Counted from the first letter of the stretch, positions 35,192 through 45,613 are shown. The stretch is 64,000 nucleotides of DNA from Sinorhizobium sp. RAC02 (GCF_001713395.1 NZ_CP016450.1:124001-188000); one strand, 5' to 3'. The notes: generated by a model not told the origin, from the sequence alone. Numbers and translations are program-made.

Positions 35192-36505
35192 ATGAATTTG
35201 AAAACCCTTCTGCTGGGCACCTGCTCGGCTGCTCTCCTGTGCGGTATCGCCAACGCCGAAACGCTCACCATCGCGACGGTCAACAACGGCGACATGGTCC
35301 GCATGCAGGGGCTGACGGAAGCCTTCACCACGAAGAACCCGGACATTCAGCTCGAGTGGGTCACGCTCGAGGAAAACGTCCTGCGCGAGCGCGTCACGAC
35401 CGACATCGCGACGAAGGGCGGCCAGTACGACATCATGACGATCGGTACCTATGAAGTTCCGATCTGGGCAAAGCAGAACTGGCTGGTACCGCTCGACAAT
35501 CTCGGCGCCGACTACGACGTCGACGACCTGCTGCCGGCCATCCGCTCGGGCCTCACCGGCGAAGACGGCAAGCTCTATGCTGCGCCGTTCTACGGCGAAA
35601 GCTCGATGGTCATGTACCGCAAGGACCTGATGGAAAAGGCCGGGCTCACCATGCCCGACGCTCCGACCTGGGAGTTCATCGGTGAAGCGGCCCGCAAGAT
35701 GACCGACCGCGCTGCCGGCATCAATGGCATCTGCCTTCGCGGCAAGGCCGGCTGGGGCGAGAACATGGCGTTCCTGACCGCCACGTCCAATGCCTTCGGC
35801 GCCCGCTGGTTCGACGAGAGCTGGAAGCCCCAGTTCGATCAGCCGGAATGGAAGAATACGCTCGACATGTACGTCAAGCTGATGAACGACGCCGGTCCGC
35901 AGGGCGCGTCCTCGAACGGCTTCAACGAGAACCTGGCGCTCTTCCAGCAGGGCAACTGCGGCATGTGGATCGATGCCACGGTCGCGGCGTCCTTTGTATC
36001 GAACCCGAAGGAATCGACGGTCGCCGACAAGGTCGGTTATGCGCTGGCTCCCGATACTGGCCTCGGCAAGCGCGGCAACTGGCTCTGGGCCTGGAACCTT
36101 GCCATCCCGGCAGGCTCGCAGAAGACCGAAGCGGCTGAGAAGTTCATTGCCTGGGCAACCAGCAAGGAATACGCCGCACTGGTCGCCGAGAAGGAAGGCT
36201 GGGCAAACGTGCCTCCGGGTACGCGCTCTTCGCTCTACGCGAATGCGGAATACCAGAAGGCAGCCCCCTTCGCGAAGATGACGCTTGACTCGATCAATGC
36301 CGCCGACCCGAAGAACCCGGCCGTCAAGCCGGTGCCCTATGTCGGCGTGCAGTTCGTGGCGATCCCGGAATTCCAGGGTCTCGGCACGACGGTCGGCCAG
36401 CTCTTCTCGGCAGCGCTCGCCGGCCAGATGACGGTCGATGATGCACTCGCCCAGGCGCAGCAGGTCACGACACGCGAAATGACCCGCGCCGGCTACATCA
36501 AGTAA
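35192..36505 (+). CDS. smoE: Sorbitol/mannitol ABC transporter substrate-binding protein SmoE
   Basis: 437 aa periplasmic binding protein, solute-binding family 1. A typical signal peptide (LLLGTCSAALLCGIANA) is followed by LTIATVNNGDMVRMQGLTEAF. ATG at 35192 with GGGAGGAAG upstream. It is followed by two permeases, the ATPase, sorbitol and mannitol dehydrogenases, which identifies the substrate as hexitols by analogy with smo systems of Rhizobium and Rhodobacter. SmoE captures the polyol in the periplasm. Confidence 0.92.
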   Translation: MNLKTLLLGTCSAALLCGIANAETLTIATVNNGDMVRMQGLTEAFTTKNPDIQLEWVTLEENVLRERVTTDIATKGGQYDIMTIGTYEVPIWAKQNWLVPLDNLGADYDVDDLLPAIRSGLTGEDGKLYAAPFYGESSMVMYRKDLMEKAGLTMPDAPTWEFIGEAARKMTDRAAGINGICLRGKAGWGENMAFLTATSNAFGARWFDESWKPQFDQPEWKNTLDMYVKLMNDAGPQGASSNGFNENLALFQQGNCGMWIDATVAASFVSNPKESTVADKVGYALAPDTGLGKRGNWLWAWNLAIPAGSQKTEAAEKFIAWATSKEYAALVAEKEGWANVPPGTRSSLYANAEYQKAAPFAKMTLDSINAADPKNPAVKPVPYVGVQFVAIPEFQGLGTTVGQLFSAALAGQMTVDDALAQAQQVTTREMTRAGYIK

Positions 36506-36526
36506 AAAACCTCCTCCCCAAGGACG

Positions 36527-36554
36527 GGCTGCCCGGGATGCGTTCCGGGCAGCC
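36527..36554 (+). repeat. Strong intergenic hairpin between smoE and smoF
   Basis: Perfect 10-bp GC-rich stem GGCTGCCCGG / CCGGGCAGCC with an 8-nt loop, 22 bp after the smoE stop and not followed by a T-run. In ABC operons such hairpins commonly protect the binding-protein mRNA and lower downstream expression. Part of the 192-bp gap before smoF. Confidence 0.7.
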
Positions 36555-36697
36555 GAAAATGGGGTCTTTGCATCCGGCGCGGCCAGTCTGGCGCCGGAAC
36601 TGCAAAAATGTGTGACAATAGCACTTGGGCTCGGTCCGATAGGGATGCGATGCCTGTCCGGCGCGGGGAGCAGCCGGCAAAAAGGGAGGTCACGACA

Positions 36698-37570
36698 ATG
36701 GCGACTGCGAACACGCGTGGATTGGCGCGGCTGATGTTGGCGCCCTCGGTTGGGTTGCTTCTGGTCTGGATGATCGTGCCATTGGCGATGACGCTGTGGT
36801 TTTCGTTCCAGAACTACAACCTGCTGAACCCGGCGAATGTCAGCTGGGCTGGGCTGTTCAACTATCAGTATTTCTACACCGACCCGGCCTTCTTCCAGTC
36901 GATCTGGAACACGCTTTTGATCGTCGGGGGCGTGCTGTTCATCACGGTGCTTGGCGGCGTGGCGATTGCGCTTCTGCTCGACCAGCCGATGTGGGGGCAG
37001 GGGATCGTGCGCATCATGATCATCTCGCCGTTCTTCGTCATGCCGCCGGTGGCGGCCCTCGTCTGGAAGAACATGATCATGCATCCGGGCTACGGCGTGC
37101 TTGCCGATATCAATCGGGCGCTGGGTCTCCAGCCGGTCGACTGGTTTGCGCAATATCCGCTGTTCTCGATCATCATCATCGTCGCCTGGCAATGGCTGCC
37201 GTTTGCCACCCTCATCCTCTTGACCGCGCTGCAATCGCTCGACGGCGAGCAGAAGGAAGCGGCCGAGATGGATGGCGCCGGCTTCGTCTCTCGCTTCATC
37301 TACCTGACGGTGCCGCATCTCTCGCGCTCGATCACCGTCGTCATCCTCATCCAGACGATCTTCCTGCTCGGCGTCTATGCGGAAATCCTCGTCACCACCA
37401 ATGGCGGCCCGGGTTATGCATCGACCAACCTGCCGTTCCTGATCTACCGCACGGCCCTTCTCGGCTACGACGTCGGCGGAGCCTCCGCCGGTGGCATCAT
37501 CGCCGTCATCCTCGCCAACATCGTCGCCTTCTTCCTGATGCGCGCCGTCGGCAAGAACCTGGACAAATAG
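36698..37570 (+). CDS. smoF: Sorbitol/mannitol ABC transporter permease SmoF
   Basis: 290 aa, six helices, MalF-like. The EAA loop is EAAEMDGAGFVSRFIYLTVPHL near residue 205. ATG at 36698 preceded by GGGAGG; an in-frame upstream GTG-type start has no ribosome site. Forms the channel with SmoG. Confidence 0.92.
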   Translation: MATANTRGLARLMLAPSVGLLLVWMIVPLAMTLWFSFQNYNLLNPANVSWAGLFNYQYFYTDPAFFQSIWNTLLIVGGVLFITVLGGVAIALLLDQPMWGQGIVRIMIISPFFVMPPVAALVWKNMIMHPGYGVLADINRALGLQPVDWFAQYPLFSIIIIVAWQWLPFATLILLTALQSLDGEQKEAAEMDGAGFVSRFIYLTVPHLSRSITVVILIQTIFLLGVYAEILVTTNGGPGYASTNLPFLIYRTALLGYDVGGASAGGIIAVILANIVAFFLMRAVGKNLDK

Positions 37571-37639
37571 TTTATCGCAGTTCCGGACGGAAAACCGCTT
37601 CACACTTTTCCTGGAACAGCTTTTAGGGAGGACAAGACC

Positions 37640-38464
37640 ATGGCTCGCGCAGTTTCGACAAGACGCACTGTAGTGTTCACGATCGCCGCCTGGATCGTCG
37701 CGCTGATCATCTTCTTTCCGATCCTCTACACGATCATCACCTCGTTCAAATCCGAGACCGAGGCGATCCAGGGGTTCAACATCATCCCGTCAGGCACGGT
37801 GGAGAGCTATGCAGCCGTGCAGGCGCAGAGCAACTACTTCAAGTTCTTCCTGAACTCGGTGGTGCTGTCGCTCGGCTCGACGCTGCTGGCGCTGTTGATC
37901 GCCGTGCCCGCCGCCTGGTCGATGGCGTTCTCGCCGACGGCCAAGACCAAGGACATCCTGATGTGGATGCTCTCGACGAAGATGATGCCGGCCGTCGCCG
38001 TGCTGGTGCCGATCTACCTCCTCTTCCGCGACTTCGGCCTGCTCGACAGCCGCATTGGTCTCACCGTCATGCTGACCATGATCAACCTGCCGATCGTCAT
38101 CTGGATGCTCTACACCTACTTCCGCGAGATCCCCGGCGAGATCCTGGAGGCGGCGCGCATGGACGGTGCGTCGCTGTGGGGCGAGATCGTCTACGTGCTG
38201 ACGCCGATGGCGGTACCCGGCATTGCCTCGACCATGCTGCTCAACATCATCCTCGCCTGGAACGAAGCCTTCTGGACGATCCGCCTGACGACGACCAATG
38301 CAGCGCCGCTCACCGCCTTCATCGCCTCGTTCTCCAGTCCGCAGGGCCTGTTCTGGGCGAAACTCTCGGCAGCCTCGACGCTGGCCATCGCGCCCATCCT
38401 GATCATGGGGTGGTTCTCACAAAAGCAGCTTGTCCGCGGCCTGACCTTCGGCGCCGTGAAGTAA
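37640..38464 (+). CDS. smoG: Sorbitol/mannitol ABC transporter permease SmoG
   Basis: 274 aa, six helices, MalG-like. The EAA loop is [20 protein letters not shown] near residue 175; the final helix ends ...GLTFGAVK, the classic MalG/SmoG end. ATG at 37640 with AGGGAGG upstream. Partner of SmoF. Confidence 0.93.
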   Translation: MARAVSTRRTVVFTIAAWIVALIIFFPILYTIITSFKSETEAIQGFNIIPSGTVESYAAVQAQSNYFKFFLNSVVLSLGSTLLALLIAVPAAWSMAFSPTAKTKDILMWMLSTKMMPAVAVLVPIYLLFRDFGLLDSRIGLTVMLTMINLPIVIWMLYTYFREIPGEILEAARMDGASLWGEIVYVLTPMAVPGIASTMLLNIILAWNEAFWTIRLTTTNAAPLTAFIASFSSPQGLFWAKLSAASTLAIAPILIMGWFSQKQLVRGLTFGAVK

Positions 38465-38487
38465 AAACAGATCGGGGAGGAACCACC

Positions 38488-39485
<998 letters not shown>

Positions 39486-39489
<4 letters not shown>

Positions 39490-40259
39490 ACAGGCTTGAG
39501 GGCAGGAGCGCGCTGATCACCGGATCGGCGCGCGGCATCGGCCGCGCCTTCGCGGAAGCCTATGTCCGCGAAGGCGCAAGGGTCGCCATCGCCGACATCA
39601 ACATCGAACGCGCACGGGCGACGGCGAGCGAGATCGGTCCGGCAGCCTACGCGGTCGAGATCGACGTGACGCGGCAGGCCTCGATCGATGCCGCGGTTGC
39701 GGCCTGTGTTTCCGAGGTCGGCGGCATCGACATCCTCGTCAACAATGCCGCACTCTTCGACCTCGCGCCGATCGTCGAGATCACGCGGGAGAGCTACGAC
39801 AAACTGTTTGCGATCAACGTTTCGGGCACGCTATTCACGATGCAGGCGGTGGCGAAGCAGATGATCGCGCAGGGCCGCGGCGGCAAGATCGTCAACATGG
39901 CGAGCCAGGCCGGGCGGCGCGGTGAGGCGCTGGTCGCCGTCTATTGCGCCACCAAGGCTGCCGTCATCAGTCTCACGCAATCGGCCGGCCTCGACCTGAT
40001 CAAACACGGCATCAACGTCAATGCCATCGCGCCGGGCGTCGTCGATGGCGAGCACTGGGATGGGGTCGATGCCCTCTTCGCCAAATACGAAAACCGCCCG
40101 CGTGGTGAAAAGAAGCGTCTCGTCGGCGAGGCGGTACCGTTCGGCCGCATGGGCACGGCGGACGACCTCACCGGCATGGCGATCTTCCTTGCCTCCGAGG
40201 AGAGCAATTACATCGTCGCGCAGACCTACAATGTCGATGGCGGCAACTGGATGAGCTGA
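39486..40259 (+). CDS. smoS: Sorbitol dehydrogenase SmoS (short-chain dehydrogenase)
   Basis: 257 aa classical SDR oxidising D-sorbitol (glucitol), typically to fructose, with NAD. Cofactor motif [10 protein letters not shown], structural NNAA, catalytic Ser in NMASQAG and YxxxK as YCATK, PG motif [12 protein letters not shown]. The start overlaps the SmoK stop (ATGA). L-iditol or galactitol can also be used by this family. Confidence 0.9.
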
Positions 40260-40345
40260 GGCCCGCGTGAACGCGGACCTGGCACGAGCAGAGACCGGAG
40301 GCGGCGTCGTCTCCACCGGCCCGGACACACCGGAAGGACAAGACC

Positions 40346-41830
40346 ATGACCACGAACCTGTCGCTCGCGACCCTCAAGGATATTGCCAAGACCGCCGGCG
40401 TGCCGACCTATGAGCGCGCCAGCCTCAAGGCAGGTATCGTTCACTTCGGCGTCGGCAATTTCCACCGGGCGCATCAGGCGGTCTATCTCGACGATCTGTT
40501 CAATCTCGGCTTGGATCACGACTGGGCGCTGATCGGCGCGGGGGTCCTGGCTTCCGATGCAGCGATGCGGGAGAAGCTTGCCGGGCAGGACTTCCTGACC
40601 ACCGTGGTCGAGCAGGACAACAACCGTTCCGGTGCGCGTGTCACCGGCGCGATGATCGATTACCTCGCGCCCGGCAACGCGGCTGCGACGATTGCCCAGC
40701 TTGCCGACCCGGCGATCCGCATCGTCTCGCTGACGATCACCGAGGGAGGCTACTTTATCAATCCGGCGTCGGGCGTCTTCGACCCGAGCCATCCGGCGAT
40801 CGCCGCCGATGCCGCCAATCCAGCCGACCCGAAGACCGTGTTCGGCCTGATCCTCGGCGGCCTCAAGGCGCGCAAGGACAAGGGGATTGCTCCCTTCACC
40901 GTCATGTCCTGCGATAATATTCAGGGCAATGGCGAGGTGACGCATGCCGCCGTCTCCGGCCTCGCGCGGCTCACCGATCCTGATCTCGCCGACTGGATCG
41001 ACGCCCATGTCGCCTTCCCGAACGGCATGGTGGACCGCATCACGCCGGCGACCGGCGCCCGCGAGATCGGCATTACCGCCGACGACTACGGGATCGACGA
41101 CGCCTGGCCGGTGTTCTGCGAAGAGTACAAGCAGTGGGTGCTGGAGGATCATTTTCCGCTCGGCCGCCCGGCGCTTGAGAAGGTCGGCGTGCAGTTCGTG
41201 CCGGATGTCGCACCCTACGAACATATGAAGATCCGGATTCTCAATGGCGGCCATGCGGCGATTGCCTATCCGGCGGCCCTGCTCGACATCCATTTCGTGC
41301 ATGAGGCGATGGAGGATGTTGATATCCGCGCCTTCCTTTCCAAGCTGGAGCGCGAAGAGATCATCCCGGTCATCCCGCCGGTTCCCGATACCGACCTCAA
41401 CGATTATTTCGCCCTGATAGAGCGCCGCTTCTCGAACCCCAAGATCGCCGACACGATCCCGCGCTTGGCCCAGGATGGCTCCAACCGCCAGCCGAAATTC
41501 ATCCTGCCATCGACGTCCGATCGTCTCTCCCGCGGTGAGGACGTCACGGGCCTGGCGCTCGTCTCCGCTCTCTGGTGCCATTATCTCGCCGGCACGACGG
41601 ACGGCGGCAAGGCGATCAGCTTCAACGATCCCAATTTCGAACGTATCCAGGCAGCAGCGATTGCTGCGAAGAGCAATGCCGATGCCTTCCTCGACCTCAA
41701 GGATATTTTCGGCACGGTCGCAGATTCCGAGCTGTTCCGGAAACGCTTTGCCACGGCGCTGAAATCCCTCCAGCAGAACGGAACGCGGGTGACCCTGAAA
41801 CTCTATCTGGGAAACCAGCTCGCAAGTTGA
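40346..41830 (+). CDS. mtlK: Mannitol 2-dehydrogenase MtlK
   Basis: 494 aa long-chain, zinc-independent polyol dehydrogenase (mannitol to fructose). N-terminal NAD motif HFGVGNFHRAHQAVYLDDLF; then DNIQGNGEVT, and catalytic region ILNGGHAAIAYPA. ATG at 40346 after an 86-bp gap from smoS with GGAAGGACAAG. Arabinitol or xylitol are alternative substrates. Confidence 0.93.
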   Translation: MTTNLSLATLKDIAKTAGVPTYERASLKAGIVHFGVGNFHRAHQAVYLDDLFNLGLDHDWALIGAGVLASDAAMREKLAGQDFLTTVVEQDNNRSGARVTGAMIDYLAPGNAAATIAQLADPAIRIVSLTITEGGYFINPASGVFDPSHPAIAADAANPADPKTVFGLILGGLKARKDKGIAPFTVMSCDNIQGNGEVTHAAVSGLARLTDPDLADWIDAHVAFPNGMVDRITPATGAREIGITADDYGIDDAWPVFCEEYKQWVLEDHFPLGRPALEKVGVQFVPDVAPYEHMKIRILNGGHAAIAYPAALLDIHFVHEAMEDVDIRAFLSKLEREEIIPVIPPVPDTDLNDYFALIERRFSNPKIADTIPRLAQDGSNRQPKFILPSTSDRLSRGEDVTGLALVSALWCHYLAGTTDGGKAISFNDPNFERIQAAAIAAKSNADAFLDLKDIFGTVADSELFRKRFATALKSLQQNGTRVTLKLYLGNQLAS

Positions 41831-41898
41831 GGAAAACCCGGAAATTACAGGGCTTTTCATCGCAGGGGGCAGACGTTACCACGGGGGCCTGAAACGGA

Positions 41899-42600
41899 AT
41901 GAGAGCCATGGCCGCCACTGAGACAGAACTGGTTATTTTCGATTGTGACGGCGTGCTCGTCGATAGCGAGCCGATTTCGCTTGCCGTGCTTGTTGAATCG
42001 CTGGCCGCGGCCGGCGTCGCGATGAGCGAGGACGAGGCGCACGACCGCTTCCTCGGGCGCAGCCTGAAGAGCATGTCGGAAATCCTGCATGACGAATACG
42101 GGCTGGCTGTCGATGCCGCCTTTCTCGAGGCGATGCGCAAGGTGCTCTACGAGCGGTTCCGCAGCGAACTCCAGCCGATCGATGGCATTGCCGAGACGGT
42201 TGACGGTTTGGGCATCGCCCATTGCGTCGCCTCATCCAGCCAGCCGGAGCGCATCCGCCTGTCGCTTTCCGTGACGGGGCTGCTCGACCGTTTCGAGCCG
42301 AATATTTTCAGCGCCACAATGGTCTCGCGTGGCAAGCCCGCGCCGGATCTGTTTCTGCATGCCAGTGCTGTGATGGGGGTTGCGCCCGATCGGTGCGTCG
42401 TCGTCGAGGACAGTCCCGCCGGTATTGCGGCGGCAAAATCCGCCGGCATGCGGGTGGTCGCCTTCACCGGCGGGTCCCATGCGCGCACGCCGCGCCATCG
42501 CGAAACTTTGCTGAGCCTTGAACCCGACGCCCTGTTTGACGACATGCGGGAATTGTTACAGTTTGTCCGCAAAGAAGAGGTCGACGGGAAAGAGCATTGA
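41899..42600 (+). CDS. HAD-family phosphatase (beta-phosphoglucomutase-like)
   Basis: 233 aa HAD hydrolase with a helical cap. Motif I FDCDGVLVDSEP (DxDGVLVDSE), motif II ASSSQ, motif III Lys in RGKPAPD and motif IV VVVEDSPAGI. The first cap helix and family place it with sugar or polyol phosphate phosphatases. ATG at 41899; an ATG at 41908 is close. The stop overlaps the next start. It sits in the polyol operon, so the substrate may be a polyol phosphate; unproven. Confidence 0.87.
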   Translation: MRAMAATETELVIFDCDGVLVDSEPISLAVLVESLAAAGVAMSEDEAHDRFLGRSLKSMSEILHDEYGLAVDAAFLEAMRKVLYERFRSELQPIDGIAETVDGLGIAHCVASSSQPERIRLSLSVTGLLDRFEPNIFSATMVSRGKPAPDLFLHASAVMGVAPDRCVVVEDSPAGIAAAKSAGMRVVAFTGGSHARTPRHRETLLSLEPDALFDDMRELLQFVRKEEVDGKEH

Positions 42601-44183
42601 TGCGCGATCTGATCGTTGCGGTGGACATCGGCACCGGCAGTGCGCGCGCCGGTGTCTTCGACCGAAGCGGCGCTTTGCTGGGACGATCAGAACATCCGAT
42701 CGCCATGCGTCGGCCGAGCGCAAGCTACGCGGAACATGATTCGGAAAACATCTGGCAGGCCGTCTGCATCGCGGTCAAAGCGGCGTGTTCGGTCGCCGCG
42801 GTCGAGGCTGGCCGTGTCGCGGCACTCGGCATCGATGCGACCTGCTCGCTGGTGGTGCGCGACGGGCAGGGGCAGCCGCTTGCTGTCTCCGGCGGCGAGG
42901 AGCCGCGCTGGGATACCATCGTCTGGCTCGATCATCGCGCACTCGAGGAAGCCGATATCTGCACGGCCACTCGACATCCGGTGCTTGCCCATTCCGGCCA
43001 CGTCATGTCGCCGGAAATGGAGATGCCTAAGCTCATGTGGCTGAAGCGTCATCAGCCCGAGCAATGGGCGAAGGCGGGCTACTTCTTTGACCTTGCCGAT
43101 TTCATGACCTGGCGGGCCACCGGCTCGAATGCGCGCTCGCGCTGCACCATGACGGCCAAGTGGAACTACCTCGTCCATGAAGAAAAGCCGTGGAGCGAGA
43201 GCTTCTTGTCGGCGATCGGGCTCGAGGACGTGCGGCTGCGCGGGTCGCTTCCAGATGAGACGCTGGCGGTGGGCGAGGCCGTTGGGCGGTTGACGGCGGA
43301 GGCTGCCCGGGACCTTGGCCTTGATACGGGTTGCGTCGTTGCCACCGGCCTGATCGATGCCTATGCCGGCACGTTCGGCGTGCTCGGCCCCTTTGCCGGC
43401 CGACCGGAGAAGCTGGAACGGCAGTTGGCGCTGATCGGGGGGACGTCGAGCTGCATCGTCGCCTTTTCGCGGGCGGAAAAATTCGGCTTCGGCATGTGGG
43501 GCCCCTATTATGAGGCCGTGCTGCCGGGCTGGTGGCTGGTCGAAGGCGGCCAGTCGGCGACCGGGGCCCTGCTCGATCATATGGTGCGGGCGCACAGTGC
43601 TGGCGGCGAGCCATCGGTGGCGAACCATGCACGCATCGTGAGCCGCATTCGGGAATTGCAGGCGCAGGAGGGCGAGGCGTTCGCCGCGCGGCTGCATGTC
43701 CTGCCGGATTTTCACGGCAACCGCTCGCCAATCGCCGATCCGCATGCGCTTGGCGTCATCAGCGGCCTGCCGCTCGATGCGTCCTTCGACAGTCTGTGCC
43801 GGCTTTACTGGCGCACCTGCGTCGCCATTGCGCTCGGCATCCGCCATATCCTCGAAAAGCTCGGCGAGTGCGGCTACCCGCTCGATACGCTACACGTTGC
43901 TGGCGGCCATGTTCGCAACCCGCTCTTGATGGAGCTTTACCGCGATGTCACGGGTTGCCGTGTCGTCGTGCCGGATACGAACGATGCCGTGCTGCTTGGA
44001 ACGGCAATGATTGCCGCGGTTGCCGGCGGGCTCTACGCCGACCTGCCGGCTGCAGGTGCCGGCATGTATCCGGGTGCCACCGAGTTTCTGCCGGATGCCG
44101 GCCGCAGGGCGAGCTTCGACCGCGATTATCGCCGTTTCCTTGCCCTCTATCGGCACCGCGCAGAGCTCGAAACAATCGACTGA
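42600..44183 (+). CDS. FGGY-family carbohydrate kinase (D-ribulokinase-like)
   Basis: 527 aa, two actin-like ATPase lobes. Start VAVDIGTGSARAGVFD; GIDATCSLVV; IVWLDHRA; phosphate loop IGGTSSCI; adenosine motif AGGHVRNPLLMELY. The GIDATCS and WLDHRA patterns point to the ribulokinase subgroup rather than glycerol kinase or xylulokinase. ATG at 42600 overlaps the HAD stop. Last gene of the polyol operon; ribulose, ribitol or arabinitol derivatives are plausible substrates. Confidence 0.87.
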   Translation: MRDLIVAVDIGTGSARAGVFDRSGALLGRSEHPIAMRRPSASYAEHDSENIWQAVCIAVKAACSVAAVEAGRVAALGIDATCSLVVRDGQGQPLAVSGGEEPRWDTIVWLDHRALEEADICTATRHPVLAHSGHVMSPEMEMPKLMWLKRHQPEQWAKAGYFFDLADFMTWRATGSNARSRCTMTAKWNYLVHEEKPWSESFLSAIGLEDVRLRGSLPDETLAVGEAVGRLTAEAARDLGLDTGCVVATGLIDAYAGTFGVLGPFAGRPEKLERQLALIGGTSSCIVAFSRAEKFGFGMWGPYYEAVLPGWWLVEGGQSATGALLDHMVRAHSAGGEPSVANHARIVSRIRELQAQEGEAFAARLHVLPDFHGNRSPIADPHALGVISGLPLDASFDSLCRLYWRTCVAIALGIRHILEKLGECGYPLDTLHVAGGHVRNPLLMELYRDVTGCRVVVPDTNDAVLLGTAMIAAVAGGLYADLPAAGAGMYPGATEFLPDAGRRASFDRDYRRFLALYRHRAELETID

Positions 44184-44212
44184 AAAAATCTCAAAAAAAT
44201 TTGGAAACCGAC

Positions 44213-44237
44213 GGAACCAAATCGCATGTCGCGTGTT
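44213..44237 (+). promoter_or_regulatory. EcfG-type promoter upstream of the candidate sRNA
   Basis: GGAAC-N16-TGTT, one mismatch from the GGAAC-N16/17-CGTT consensus, and it also satisfies the RpoE2 pattern GGAAC-N18-TT. The predicted start is about 44244, just before the first RNA stem. Lies 30 bp after the FGGY kinase stop. Confidence 0.55.
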
Positions 44238-44243
44238 TCTGTG

Positions 44244-44374
44244 TCGTCACCGGTCCGCGCATATCCCCCAAGATGCGAGGCCCTCGACCGGTGATTGACC
44301 ACGAAACCGTGTCCCCCTCCGGTTCGTGGAACTTCAAGCAGCCAGTGCCTTCGAGGCGCTGGCTGTTTTCTTTT
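44244..44374 (+). ncRNA. Candidate GsrN-like small RNA of the general stress response
   Basis: About 131 nt between the FGGY kinase and phyR. Three structures are seen. (1) A 9-bp stem TCACCGGTC / GACCGGTGA (44247-44255 with 44286-44294) encloses a hairpin CGCAT / ATGCG (44258-44277) whose loop holds CCCCC. (2) A stem CCACGAAACC / GGTTCGTGG (44299-44308, 44321-44329, one bulge) has the loop GTGTCCCCCTCC. (3) A terminator hairpin follows at 44340-44364 with a T-rich tail. C-rich loops that can pair with ribosome binding sites, an EcfG-type promoter and placement beside phyR are the traits reported for GsrN-type sRNAs. Expression is unproven. Confidence 0.6.
44340..44374 (+). terminator. Rho-independent terminator of the candidate sRNA
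   Basis: Ten-bp stem AGCCAGTGCC / GGCGCTGGCT (one G-T pair), loop TTCGA, then GTTTTCTTTT. It is 157 bp beyond the FGGY kinase stop, so it fits a separate transcript better than that operon's end. The remaining ~95 bp to phyR has no gene. Confidence 0.88.
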
Positions 44375-44470
44375 GTGCGCAAGGCATTGCCTGAAAATAC
44401 AAAGGCGGCGGTGGGTGTGCCAACCCACCGCCGCCGGCCGCGCCGCCGCTGCGGCCATCCGGGAGCGAGA

Positions 44471-45265
44471 TTAAGCCGCGGCGCGCGCTTGCGGGGTAAA
44501 GAGAAGGGCCTGGTTGATAAGGACCTTCACTTGCTCCGGATTGAAGGGTTTGGAAACGAGGAAGGCTGGTTCCGGCCGTTCGCCGGTGAGCAACCGCTCG
44601 GGATAGGCGGTGATGAAGATGACCGGAATTGTCGTTCGCGAAAGGATCGCGTTCACGGCGTCGATGCCGGAGCTGCCGTCGGCCAGTCTGACATCGGCGA
44701 GCACGAGGCCTGGACGGCTGTCGCTCCAGAGCGTCTCCGCCTCCGCCTGGGTGCGGGCGATACCGGTGACGCGATGACCCATGCCGCTCACCATATCGGC
44801 AAGGTCGAGCGCGATCAGCGGCTCGTCCTCGATGATCATGATGCCCGTTTCGGCCTGCGCTGCGATTTCAGCAAAGGCCGTATCGAGCAGGGCGCGGATG
44901 GTGCTCTCATTCGCTTCCAGGATTTCCGCGGTCTTCTCGACCGAAAAGCCTTCGACCGTGGCAAGCAGCAGCGCCTGGCGGCCGAGCGGGGGCACGCCGG
45001 AGAGGTCGAACGGCATCTCCATGCCGGGCGAAATCGATCCTGCGCCGCGTGTCATGGAGACGGGCAGGGAGGAGACGATGCGGGTCAGGAGGCTAAAGAG
45101 CCTCGTCCTGTCGTCACCGCCTTCCGGCATGACGGATGTGTCGATGAGAATGGTTTCGAGCGTGGCGGCGACGTAGGCATCGCCGGAGGACTGGGTTCCG
45201 GTGAGTGCGCGTGCGTAGCGGCGCAACGCCGGAAGGTGCGGCCCGATGCGGTCGGAAATCGGCAT
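44471..45265 (-). CDS. phyR: General stress response anti-anti-sigma factor PhyR
   Basis: 264 aa: an N-terminal sigma-factor mimic (residues ~1-130, with HLPALRRYARALTG and VPPLGRQALLLATVEGFSVEKTAEIL) and a C-terminal receiver domain. The phosphoacceptor Asp is in LVLADVRLADG, the acidic pocket in MIIEDEPL, Thr in VIFITAYPE and the Lys in FLVSKPF. Phosphorylated PhyR sequesters NepR, freeing EcfG. Divergent from nepR-ecfG, with an EcfG-type promoter directly upstream. Confidence 0.96.
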   Translation of the reverse strand: MPISDRIGPHLPALRRYARALTGTQSSGDAYVAATLETILIDTSVMPEGGDDRTRLFSLLTRIVSSLPVSMTRGAGSISPGMEMPFDLSGVPPLGRQALLLATVEGFSVEKTAEILEANESTIRALLDTAFAEIAAQAETGIMIIEDEPLIALDLADMVSGMGHRVTGIARTQAEAETLWSDSRPGLVLADVRLADGSSGIDAVNAILSRTTIPVIFITAYPERLLTGERPEPAFLVSKPFNPEQVKVLINQALLFTPQARAAA

Positions 45266-45312
45266 GATTGTTCCCCTGTTCTTGAATCGCTGCAGTGGCA
45301 GTTGACGGTTTG

Positions 45313-45337
45313 AACGCGGAAACCAAATTTTGGTTCC
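45313..45337 (-). promoter_or_regulatory. EcfG-type promoter of phyR
   Basis: Perfect GGAAC-N16-CGTT on the minus strand, -10 element 48 bp from the phyR start. Shows positive autoregulation of the stress response. Confidence 0.85.
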
Positions 45338-45344
45338 GGGGCAT

Positions 45345-45369
45345 GGAACTTTTTTTGATGCTGGGCATT
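45345..45369 (+). promoter_or_regulatory. EcfG-type promoter of nepR-ecfG
   Basis: GGAAC-N16-CATT on the plus strand, one mismatch at -10, about 52 bp before nepR. It is back-to-back with the phyR promoter. Confidence 0.6.
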
Positions 45370-45420
45370 TTCACGCCGACTTCTTCGACGGGGCACAGAT
45401 GAACATGAAAGTGGCCAAGA

Positions 45421-45609
45421 GTGATTAGCGTGGAAAAGAAAACAAGCAGGGGGATGCCTCCCAAGACCGCGGGCGACCCGAATGCCCAGATTGCAACGAA
45501 GCTTCGCGCCTTCTACCATTCGGTACAGGAGGAGGCGCTTCCCCAGAGGTTCCTGGATCTTCTCGAAAAATTGGATGCTGTCGAGAACAGCGCTCAAAGG
45601 GCCGAGTGA
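45421..45609 (+). CDS. nepR: Anti-sigma factor NepR
   Basis: 62 aa, small helical protein that binds EcfG and is released by PhyR-P. The family core is DPNAQIATKLRAFYHSV followed by LPQRFLDLLEKLDA, two helices. GTG at 45421 or 45430 as start; earlier ATGs run into a stop. The gene ends 4 bp before ecfG. Confidence 0.9.
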   Translation: MISVEKKTSRGMPPKTAGDPNAQIATKLRAFYHSVQEEALPQRFLDLLEKLDAVENSAQRAE

Positions 45610-45613
45610 GGAT

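Noticed and set aside
35132..37603. Very long open frame on the minus strand across smoE and smoF
   Set aside because: Antisense shadow of the polyol transporter genes; composition is biased and no motif is seen.
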